Positions 24,301 to 36,300 of a DNA stretch of 64,000 bases are shown here, in pieces; the stretch's first letter is position 1; each line of letters starts with the position of its first letter. The stretch comes from Ornithodoros turicata (taxonomy: Eukaryota > Arthropoda > Arachnida > Ixodida > Argasidae), in assembly GCF_037126465.1 (NCBI RefSeq), contig NC_088203.1, positions 103,602,668-103,666,667 on the forward strand, written 5' to 3'. Below the pieces are notes generated by a model. The model worked only from the letters and a program-made list of their open reading frames with translations, had not been told where the DNA came from and did not search any database. The position numbers and the translations under genes are program-made.

Positions 24301-27300
24301 AAACCTTTTCTACGACATTCGGGACAATGCTTTCATCGTCCCGTCGGGTGTAATGACTCCGCCTTTTTACAGTGCCGAAGCGACGGCTGCCCTTAATTTC
24401 GGTGGTCTTGGGATGCTGGTGGCGCGAGACCTGGTCAACGAATTCTTCCACGCTATGGACGGACACTGGATGACAGACACGGAACGGCAACAGTACAAGA
24501 CCAAGTCGGAGTGCATCATAAAAGCCATAGCCAAGTTCAACGATAAGCCGGTGTCTGAGAATATACTCCACTGCGCTGGTTTGATGGCCGACTTCCTTGC
24601 GCTTCGCATAGCCTACTCCGCGTACCATTCTTTCCTGGACTTCAAGGTAGGCAAGGTTGAGGATACAAATATTAATTCCAATATCACGTCGTAAGATAAA
24701 TACTTCAAAGGGGCACTACTAGCGACAAACTAGCATGGTCACATTGCTTTGCTCGTCGTCAGAGAAACGGCCCAGGACACGCTAAAGTACTAATGCAGAA
24801 CATAGATGGGTCGAAATCCAGCGAACCGGTAGAGATGTAGGAAGGGAGTTGCCTCAGGACAGAAGCCGCCGATATTCCTGTTCGAAATATCGGCGGCTTC
24901 TGTCCTGAGGCAACTCCCTTCCTAATAAAGAATATGTATTAATGTATTGGCTTAGCATAAGGCATACATGCCTATATGCACGTGTACACTCAAATTAATT
25001 TTACAACGAAACAATGTGCTCTTCTCACGAGGCAAGTTGGAAATTGTAAAAACTTTCACTTGAGAAATCTTTCATGGACAGTGAACAACTGTGTTGGCAC
25101 TGTAAGTCCTGGTGAAACAGACAGAATGGAAGTAAAGGGCAACGAAATGTTCAGTTTGAGATGGTTTATTGATGAGCAAGGAAAACGGAGGTAGCAAGTG
25201 CTCTCTTCTTGCACTGACAATGCCTTCCGCATTTGTCGTGTACGCGAGAAACAGCGCCGTTCTCTCGCGCGTGACGTGTGACCATCGTCCCTGACGGCAA
25301 TGCATAGTTTCGAACGTTCTCGTTCATTAGCGCTGTGTGGCTGTGCTTATCACGCGTGATTGTTTCCGCGACGTTTGTGTTCAGCGCTTCTTTCATTCAC
25401 GGCGAAAATCTGCACGCACGCCTCAAAACTCTGTCGCAGTCGCGAGTAAAATCGCCCCATGCGTGACGAACTTAAGGCCATATGCGTCTTGGTGTCACCT
25501 GTAACAACAGTTAGTGCAGTTTTCAAATGACTTTGCAGCATTACTGTCGTCCTAGTTGGCACAACACGCGGCCCCACAGCGTCGGAGCTTGAGAAACTAT
25601 ATCGAAATATCGTCACGTCCTACTCCTCGATTATCCACGCCATCGCACCCGACCATGATTCTATTATACTGGGTGTTTCACGAGAAATGAGCCAAAGTTT
25701 AAAAATAAAATGGGTAATCGCACACAAAAAAAGACGGACTGCATAGTGTTACCAGTGGTGTGAGGATACTCGAGCAATTTTGGTTTTTTAATTAGTTAAT
25801 TAACTAGTGAAATTAATTAGTCAGCTTTTTTGTTATGAGAATTAGAGCCAAAATGTCAATGAGAAAGTTGTAGCGTGCGATACGACACGAAACCCGTTGA
25901 TTGCAACTTTGTACCTCTAACAGATCCTTTTTATTCGGCTTCGGTTTGCGACGCGGGACCTGTCGCAGACGCGCGAGGAGCGCCGGATCAGAGCGCTCTC
26001 GAGCGTCCTGTTATTGAACGAAGACTAGTCACAGCTCTCAGTGACGGACAGGTTTTTGCACACCCGAAAGTCTTTGGAGCCGGGAAAAAAAGGTTTCGTT
26101 AGAGGTAGAAAGTTGCAATCAAAACCTCCCAGCACGTTTCGGCAAGGGATGCTGCCGTGAAATATTTTTTGCTGGAGGTCCCGGTGCATAAAACAGGTTC
26201 CGTAAGTGTGCGAAGTAAAATGCAAAGTGCAAAGTTGTGTGCAAAGTGAGCGTATACGAATTATCCGTTCACTACCCAGTTTGTGGCCGATGGGCCAATG
26301 GTCTTTACCAAAAAAGAAAAGTTCTTCGACGGCACCATCTGTTTACCACCGGTTTAACCGATGGCACAACCTGTTCAAATTATTCAGCCCACAGCATGTC
26401 TACGTGAATGTCAGTTTTTGTGACTCTTATTTTCTAACACTGGTATTTGACAGGACGAAGGCACGCTGCCAGGTCTGGAGACAATGAATCCCGACCAGGT
26501 GTTCTTCATCGCTGCTGTGCGAACTCTCTGCACGAGAATTCGAGAGACCCACTACGTCCAGGTGGTCCGGCTCAAGATGTCTGTCACCGAGCTGGAGCAC
26601 ATGGACGGAATCCTCAAGATCATGGACGAGTGGATGGACGCGTTCTACTGCAGACCGCTGGTGAACGAATCGCAGCCAGTTTTCAAGGAGTGCCTGACGC
26701 CCGACGAGCCCGCTCCGAGCGCAAAAGCCAGGAAGAGATCCCTGTGGCACCCACCCAAGGGGGGCACAATCTTTGGGGCGCAGACAACCAAGAGGTCGAG
26801 GTTCAGAAAACGCGCAAAGATTAGATCCACGCAGCGGGAACTGGCACGACCTGATTTCACCCTAAACCGTGACAACTAATACAAGAGCTTATATACTCCG
26901 GGGGAAATACATACTGTTGCACAGCGTATGGTGTGGGATACATGCCAAGTGAAATGTTAATACTGTTACACTGCATAGGATATTGCTGTTTCTATCAAAA
27001 ATAATTTGTGTGTACGACAATACTAGAATGTGTTAACTATGATATGCATCCTCTAAACAAATCGTTGATTTTACCTGTTAGTATTGTAAAAAAAAAAAAA
27101 AGCACTTGGACATTTCAGACTATATTAAAATGACTATTAAAGACTATATTAAAGTTCTCCTACCTTGCTGGAATGACTGGAAGACAGTCTGGTGTTGACT
27201 TCAATATACAGCCTAGAACATCGCAGAGTGCTGCGAATCCACCGAGAATTCTAAACGCATCCCTGTCCTCTGCAGTTCCTCGCTCCAGAGTTCGTTCCAT

Positions 27301-30300
27301 CTCCCCTAAGGCACGGTCTAGACTGCTTATCAGAGCAGGGTCCCATGGGCCCGTGCCCTGGTTTGCCAGGCAGCGGTTCACTTCCTTCACATGCTTTACG
27401 AGCCTAGGAAAGGGGGGGAAAAGAAATGGGAATGCTATAGGGACGGAATGTATCTAGGAAGGGCTTGAATTGTACTTGTAATTGTAAGTGAAGTGATAAA
27501 GTATCCAACTATTTCAGTATTTATTATTTTTTAATTATTTTAGCACTATATGTACTTCCAAAGTGCATGTACTACGTAGTTACTCTTTTGCCTAAGTAGG
27601 ATACTTTGTAGCACACTGAGCTAACTGTCTTTGCTGTAGCATCGGAGAAGAGAAAGCATGGCAATATAGTAGGTTGCTTACTTCCACAGCTTTGCGACAT
27701 TGAACATACTATGACTAGAGTCACTAAATAAGCTACGCTTCAGAGTAGCGACACTGTGCCGGCATGTTGTTTCGGATGACCTCCAGCGCCATCCATTTAG
27801 CGCTCTTCGAAGTGTCGTCTTCTTCCACTGCTGAACTTCACCTTCATCTATTTCTACTGCCAAAATAGAGGTGGAGCTGGAAGTCATCCGAAACAACATG
27901 GCGGCTCAGTGTCGCTACTCTGAAGCGCAGCTTATTTAGTGACTCTAACTATGACCAATGTCAGACCATGTTGGCCAAAGCAAATATCACTAGTACGTCA
28001 ATCATTAGGTTAAAGGTTGATCAGCTTGCAGATGCTAAGTTCAAAAGTTTCAGATTATCTACTTTCTTTAACAAACGAAGATGAGGGGGGGGGGGGGGGG
28101 GGGCACATTTTCAAATCTTATGTACCTGCTTTGAATGTGTGAACGTATCACATCTCGATTGAATGACATTGGTTATGGTCAATGTGGCATTGATATAAAC
28201 ATCTCTGTAATGCTATTAGATTGACTTTGAATGGTCAATACTGCATTTTATTATAACGAGGTGCAACAGCAGGTGTTTTATTCACCTGAATTTGCTCTTG
28301 GAGTCTGTTGTCCTGACCTTCTCAGCAAAAGCCTTCTCGTACAACTTTCCTCTGAAAAATGTTCCACGTACAGCCATGCACTAAAAGCATCTCCGTACTG
28401 GTGATCAGCATCACAGACCTTGCACTCATCTTCTGTCTGAGCTTCTTGCATCGTTTCTTCTGCGCTTTTTGTCTCTCCTTATCAATCATTATATCTGGAT
28501 CTAACTTGTCTGCAGGTGCATCGACGATATGCTTCAGGTTATAAGATTCCTGAAACCATCCACACGAAAAACATGCGTGCGATACGCAACGTAACTCCTA
28601 AAATAAAAACTTCAAAATAAACTTACAAGCTCTTCCATGGACGGTGCCATGCCCTGGTGGTTGTCACGAACTGCCTGGTGATGCTTCTTGCCTCTTAGGT
28701 GGCTGAGAAGGTAGACTTCGGAACCAATCTGAGGAAAAAGTGTGGGTGACAACAGTTACTTTCGTGCCGAGAGCCTCGAGTTTTCCGGTGTAACTTACAA
28801 GTACGTTACAGAGGGAGCAAATCTTCTTTGTTTCATAGGGAACTGGATGAGGCGCTTCGTCCACGTTGGAAGAACACTTTCGGACGCTCAGTTCAAATGC
28901 TTTGTGCCTTATTTGCTCCATGTTCTCCTCGTGTCTCCGCGCACTTTCTTCTTGCTACGAGGCAAGGTGAGGAAAAATTTTCAAAACATTGAAGACATAA
29001 CTCGTGCCAGGCCAAAATCCCGAGAAATCACCGGTTACGTCCTCAGAAGGTAGCTGCAACTAGCCAATCTTACTTTTGTTTGATCAATCCATGTGAATAC
29101 CGCATAGGTCGATGTCGTCTTATATAATTAGTTTGATTAAGCTGATTTTACTGTGTGTGTAGAACAGCCGTTGGGACAGATTATGTGTAGAGTCCTGTGT
29201 TCTTAGGCAGAACCTGGTATAATAAAACCAGTTTCTTACTCCTCAATTTGCATCATTGTCACCAAACTCCCAAAAGTGCTGGCAAAGTCAGCTAATGTTG
29301 TCTATCAGCCATTTCCACATTTCACATGATATTGCTCTATTTAAGAGGTACCAAAATAAAACCAAATTTTTAACCCTTCCTCCACCTGGACTTTGGAAAA
29401 CATGGAACACACGCAAAAAAAAAACAAAAAAAAAACGGAAAGGCCTAGTTAAAGCGATACCCAGCAGTTAATGAGTAGCTAAGTCTTGAGGTTAAGTTCT
29501 TACAGTATGTACATGTGTTCAGAAAGGATGACATGACCAGGGGCATGGATATATCGATATGCCTTAGTTTCGAAGCGAAATATGGCCAGAACAACAACAT
29601 GACTAGTCCAGAGGTTGCTATGAAACCAAAGAGAAAGCCAACGATTTGCGACTACGTCATGAGACAATTGTGATAATGATACAGTAGAAGGTCGTGGATT
29701 AAATTTGCCCACGTGTGAGCTGAATTGAGGGCAGAAATCCCATGCACAGAAAGCGAATGCAATTCAGAGGACAACATGCCAACAGAGAATCAGCCGTTCG
29801 TCAAGGGCGAGAGCAACCGGAGTATAGATCAATCTTATGTAAAAGTTGACCCATATTTCTGTAAGCTAAAGAAAAAAAAAAGGTCGGATTATAAAATGAG
29901 GGCAGTTTTCTAAGGCCAACTTTTTGGAAAAAAAAAGGCCTCGACTAAGGCGCTTCCTTTTCTGCGATTCCGACAACATTCACGAAATTGTGGGTCTGCT
30001 ACGGAATATGAGGTTTTGCGCAGAATCTTGCAGAAATCACGCGCTTAACTTTACTAGTTTATTAGTTTACTTAGCTTAATTTACTAGTTTAACTTTAACT
30101 AGTTTATGCGAGAGATGAACGAACTTTGCTCGCACCGCGTCGGCTTGTGTTACAGCGTAGGTGTGCCGAATGGATAAGGCCACCAGGCCGTGATATGGCC
30201 CCATCTGTGTGCTGGAACAACCCTCTAACATATTGGGATTCTGGAGTAGAATGCAAACGCTGACCCCTGCTTTGGTGTCCATAGCTGTCAAGTACCTCTG

Positions 30301-33300
30301 AGTGACAGTAAACTCTGTACATGAAGAGAGGTCGCTTAGCAAGTACAATTTGATAGTCAGTGACAAACGTCACTCCCTCTCAGAAGAAAGTACAATGTAC
30401 CGTGTTATGCTAAGTCACAAAAGTTTCTGGAGTTGTAACCGTGTTCCTCCACATTAAGAGCTAATAGAGAGTATTTTCTGTCTGAACTAGGGCAATTTGC
30501 CTTTAACCACGTTAAAATGCAGGATTCATAGTTCCCTGCAGCGGAATTCAGGATTTGCCGCAGCAGAAAAAGAAGGACCTTAGCCTAGACCTACAGTACA
30601 GTCCGTTTTATATGGTAGTACTTCATAATGATGAAACAACCTGATCCCAGGTTAGGTACAGGTACAGACGAAAGTTTATTGAACACGTGAGCGGTGTACT
30701 TTTTTTTTTCGGCGCGACAACCTAGTTGTGGGCAGAAGCGGTTTTGTTCACTATTTCGGAGGGATGGACGAGTGCGGCGTTGGTAGCTGCACATCGCAAC
30801 AGTTTTCAATCAAGCGATCATGCACTGCCAAAACTACCACAGCGCGTTGCTGCCAGCGTACTTGTCCTCCCCTCTACATGAGTGAACAAACCCACTTCTG
30901 CCCACCACTAGGGTGCCGCGCTGAATAAAAAGTACACCGAACCTCAAGTGCACCGCCAAGATGTACCCATAAAGGCGGCACAAAATAGCCACGTCGCTGT
31001 TGCTCAAATTTCAATGCGACAACAGTCAGAAAGTAGCAAAATCTGGCAAACCTGCCTGTGGCACCTGATACTTTTCTAGACTTATTCAGCTTTAAAGAAC
31101 TACCTTCTGCTGAATCTTCTTCTGCAATTCCTCCGCCGTTGCCTGTTGGGCGGCGGTCAAAGCAGAAAGCCTCTGCTCCCTTTCTCTGTAAAGTGTAACA
31201 GAATGACCCCACGTGTTAGCCTACCCGAACCGAATAATGATGACGGACTACTTTCATAGAGACCGTGACTGACTTTTCTTTCTGTTTAAGCAAATTGAGA
31301 CGTAGTTTTTCCTTTTCTTGCTGCTGTTGCTGCACTTTCTCATCTTTAAGCTTGCGTTTCTCGCGAATCTCCAGCAGCTTTGCCTGTCTCTCAGCCTCGA
31401 GTACTTTGCGGCGCTCCTGGAACAAAAATAATGAAATCACACCATGTATTTGTGGCAAAAAAAAAGAAAAAAATGTGTGAAAATAAGGAGAAATCTAGCA
31501 GGGGTTACCAGAGTAGTTACCTGCTACAGTTAGGGAGTGACTTTTTCGGGTTAAATGCCCTTCTCAGATTCGGGGGTTAAAAATCGGGCGCTATTTTTAA
31601 ATCTGTAATTCGGGGAGAAATCGAGCGATAATTGTGCATTCGGGTATTATCGGGTGTTTTTGTTTCTCCTCTTGTCTATTAAGGCCTTTCCTAAGTTTTT
31701 TTTTTTTTTTTTTTAGGGGGATCGTGACCTTCCAGTGATAATCCCCGAAGGCATAATAGAGTGTTGGCACACATGGGTGTATTGCTGAGAATGCAAGTGA
31801 CCCATTCTTACATGTGTTACACGTGGCGACCTCTGTTTGTCTTCAGTGGAAACGTCACTTGAGGATTTCATAGTGACTGGAATTCGGGGAGAAATCGGGT
31901 TTAACCCGAATTGGTCGGAGGTCAGTTCGGGGGGGGAATAACCGGGCGGAATCGGGTTTAACCCGAAAAAGTCACTCCCTAGCTATAGTATGTCGTAGCC
32001 CCAAGAGGTTCTGTGCTTACCTCTGCTGCAGCCTCCTTCGCCGCCTTTTCCTCCAACTTCCTCTGTCTCTCTTCCTAAAAATTTGAGGAAAATGACTTGA
32101 GCCTGTAACTTACCTCACAGTGTTGGACGAGTTTAAAGAAAATGTTTAGAAGTGCAACTATGGGAGATTAGAGTGTTTGACCTGAATATCTTGAAGCCTC
32201 GCTTCGTGGTCTTTTTCTTTGGATAGAATATCAATGCGTTTATTCTGAGCTTCTAGCGAGTTGATGAATGCTATTTCATTCACCTGCAACAACATGTCAA
32301 AGAGGAACTTACTGTCCATGCCACTGAGCTCACATGTTAAGGCTTTATTTAGGCTTTTAGGCTTACCCAAAACAAAAGGAAAATAAGGAACACCTACTGG
32401 TGAGCTTCTGTCCCTTCAAATATGTATTAAAGGAATTGTGACTTAGCCCCAGGCTATGCCAGATAAACATAACAGACAGGTTCGTGGCATAAATTTTTAC
32501 AGCAAAGCAGGGTACTCAGTGCAGTAGCGCAGAAAATTAGCCCCACGACCATCCAAACTCATCTAGCCGTGACATAACGACAGACATCACCACCGGTAAG
32601 TCAGCTGCAGGAGAAGTCACATGACTACGCAGGCCAATAGCAACGGCCGAGGATCTCTGATGTCACAGCTCAATGCAGTATAGTTTGTTCAAGGGTTTAT
32701 ATATTGCATGTTACTACACGTCGAAGGGCAATTCGTTTGGCTAATACACTGGTGCGTAGTACAATATGCACATGATGTAATGGAGCATAACAAAGTCACA
32801 ACCCCTTTAATAATTATAATTTTCCGAAGCTATGAGCTAACATACATTTTAAGCTTTCACACATTACAAGATTTTGCATACGATGCATCATTTCTTGCAG
32901 CAATTGTTAGTAAAACGTTTATGGTGGCAACTGGTCAAATTAAATACCGTCAAACTCCTTTACAACGAAACTCAGGGGACTGCAAAAAAAAGTCGCAGTA
33001 AAGGTATTTTCATTAAAAAGGATGTCCATTATTGGACCTATAGGGCTCCAGCACGACAGCAAAAAAATTTGCTGTAGTGGTATTTTCGTTAAAAAGGTGT
33101 TCGCTATAAAGGAGTTTGACTGTATTGCTGAGATACAAATTAGTCCGAACGTAGCCAATGTAAGCCAGCTGCAGTTTACATTGTAGAACCTACATAATTC
33201 ACATTCCACACACGCTGAAGCAACTAAGCCTCTATGGTTCTGATATATCATAACGTAGGAAATACGACCATGTATAAACTCTCAGCAAAAAAATTGTAAT

Positions 33301-36300
33301 GACAACACCTACTGAATATAGCCAGAAATAAAGTGTGCAAATGCCACCTGGAACGTGCCACAGCTGACACAGGGTGCGCTGTGTAAGCATGCTCATCATC
33401 ATTCACATTTCATGTTTCAGTTGTCATGTTTGTGACAGAGACACAAAATAAGAGGAGAGTAACTTTACCTTTTCCTCTTCATCGTGAGCTTTCTTTACTT
33501 TGTTCTTTAATGCCATCTCCCTTTTCTCTGCTGCACGCTGCAGGCGTTTCTCTATTATTATTCTCAGCTGATTCTGTAGCTCCTCCTGCTGAGCTTTCTT
33601 CTCTTCAACCTGCACGATGCATTCTACAGCAAATGCTTTACGTCATCAAGTGTGCGTACCTTTTTCGAGAAATCCCGACAGCGCTGCGCTTTTTCTTCTC
33701 GTAGCCTGTCTCTCAGTTCCTGTGCTTTTGCCTGTTTCTCTTTGTTCCTTTGCAATGTTTCAGACAGAGGCCTAAACAGTAGGACACATTTTACGATACA
33801 TGGCAACAACAAATTCAGATATTAAAAGATGAGAAGCATATCTTCCTCAGCAGCAATCACAAAATGAAAGCAGTTTCAGAAAGACACACGTAAAATAATA
33901 ACTCTGAGAAAGCTCTGAAAACGATGCTGCTGCAATGGACTTTTTCCATTAAAGTTCAATAGGGCTATAAAGGGGGAGTTCATAGTGTAGCACTGAAGCA
34001 CAGAGGAACACAGACAAGGAGATTAGAATGATGAATGCTACAAGACAACTGCAGACTCCCACCTGCACCTTTTGCTCTAACCTCCTTGTCCCTCTGTGCT
34101 GCAGTGCTACACAATGAAAGCTCAAACTGATTTCACATATGAAATTCCATGGGCTTCAACTGATATGATTCCCTCAACGCCTAGAAGCCACAAATTTCCT
34201 ACAGCTGTACCTGACAAAACATTACTTTGACAACAAAAGCTTTTTTGCAAAACATTTTTATGTTGAATAGGTCTGTGTCCATACTTCGTGTCTAGTCACT
34301 GGCTATCATATGGAACTTGTGTACATTCACGGTTAGTGTTACAGGCATCACAACCACAAGGATGATCACGGAGGAAACAGAAATTAGTAATGACACTGGC
34401 TGATCCCCATACTTTTTTTGTCTCTGCTAGTTTAGAGTGAGGTTCACTGCCACTGCCAGTGCATCCACAACATAATCCCTAAAAAGCGGCTGTTTCGCGG
34501 CAGTTTGAGGCATTGCCATCGGGAGTGCATTGCATTAACGACGTTATCCGGCAGGGCCACTTCTCTCACAATTATCTAATTCTACATCAAATGTTATACA
34601 GGGCTTAATTGTAACTTACAAGACGCAGTCACCATTAAAATTTTCACTGCTCCCAATTTTGTACTATAGTATGCCTATAGCATTATTTCAAGACACATAA
34701 AACAAGAGGACGCCGACAAAGCAGGCGAACTGGTGGTTCTGGACACCCTTACTTAGAACTTTGTCCCTCTTTTTTTTTTTTTTTTAAGTCGCTTGCAATG
34801 CAGACAGTTTTATGGACACTGCGCTGAGGAAGGGGGAATAAAATCTTGCACTTGCTTCGGAAAGGCAAGAGAGGCCTTGTTGACGGTGCGTCATTGGATG
34901 TCAGGGGCTTGTAGTATTATAGTTTGTAAGAACCGCTCCTTTTTGTCCCATGCCTGGTCTTTCATTGCACCAAAGTTGCACTCGTTTCAGACAAACTCTG
35001 GTACAGTCAAACTCCTTTACAACGAAGCTCAGGGGACAGCAAAAAAAAATTGCAGTAAAGGTATTTTCGTTAAAAAGGATGTCCATTATTGGACCTATAG
35101 GTAGGGCCTGACTTTTTCAGGTTTTATTTTTGGCCAAATTCGGGGGGTAAATATCGGGTGATATTTTTCATTTGAAAATTCGGGTGTATTCGGATTAAAT
35201 CCCGTTACAGCATATTCTGTCGTCAGGAATTCGGGTGTATTCGGGTGATTTTTTTTTTGTTTATTAAAAATTTGTCTTAACATGGAACTAATGTTTAGCA
35301 ATGTTATCAAACTTTATTTTAATGGACGCTTATGAGTGTGCCACGAGACCCGGATGTTTTCGGGTAGATTCGGGTTAAACCCGAATTTTAGAGATTTCGT
35401 TCGGGGGGTAAATATCGGGCGGATACGGGTTTAACCCTAAAAAGTCAGGCCCTACCTATAGGCTCCAGCGGGACCGCAAAAAAAATTTGCTGTAGTGGTA
35501 TTTTCGTTAAAAAGGTGTTCGCTATAAAGGAGTTTGACTGTATAAGTGTCTCGATTATTTTTTCTTGCGTGTTAGACTTGTACGTAAAGTCGTTTTGCTT
35601 TTTTCCACAAAGGAACAGAATTAGTTCAGCTGTCGCACCGTTGTTTTCCCGAGATCTACCTCAATGCTCTTTACTGTGCTGTTTCTGGTTTCACTAATAC
35701 GTCTGTATAAAGAGCTTTAGTGCGTGAGAGAAGGTTTGTTGATGATTTGATTGTTGTGTCCATGGATAGAGATATTGGGAATTCTCTCGTTGATCTGGTA
35801 AAAAGTGCTGCGCCAGAATTGGGTTTTGTGCTTGAGCAGCCTTCTAATGGAGTGCCCAAGCTTTTGGAACTAAGGCTTCTCATTCCACCGAATCTTTGTT
35901 GGGAGTATGGGAAACAATCAGGTGTCGAAACGACCTATTGTTCTTATTTTGTTCCTCTGTTATGTAAGCCAGCATAAAAATATATGGATATATATAGTGA
36001 AGATTCACAAATGCGGCATTTGTCCCAGGCTGGGTTTAAACAATGTCAGCTTGAAAATGGTGCAATTTTAGCGTTTCATGGTTTCTTTCATTGTCAGGTA
36101 ATTTCCGCAACTCTGAACATCAGCCCACCCATGTTGTACTGGCTTATTTTCATATTTCTCATATTCTCAAAGCTGTCGCAAGCAGATCTAATATAAATTT
36201 TTTTTTTATTATATTCGTTTAGATAGATTACCACCTTTAATTCGGTGCCCCTTCCATGTAGAAACCTTCATATCACTTCAATGCCTTGTTGAAGTTACAT

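Larger units (their letters stand above)
32284..33468 (-). other. SCAPER intron 10
   Basis: Contains two MITEs (32427-32810 and 32947-33122); the remainder shows nothing. Confidence 0.7.
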
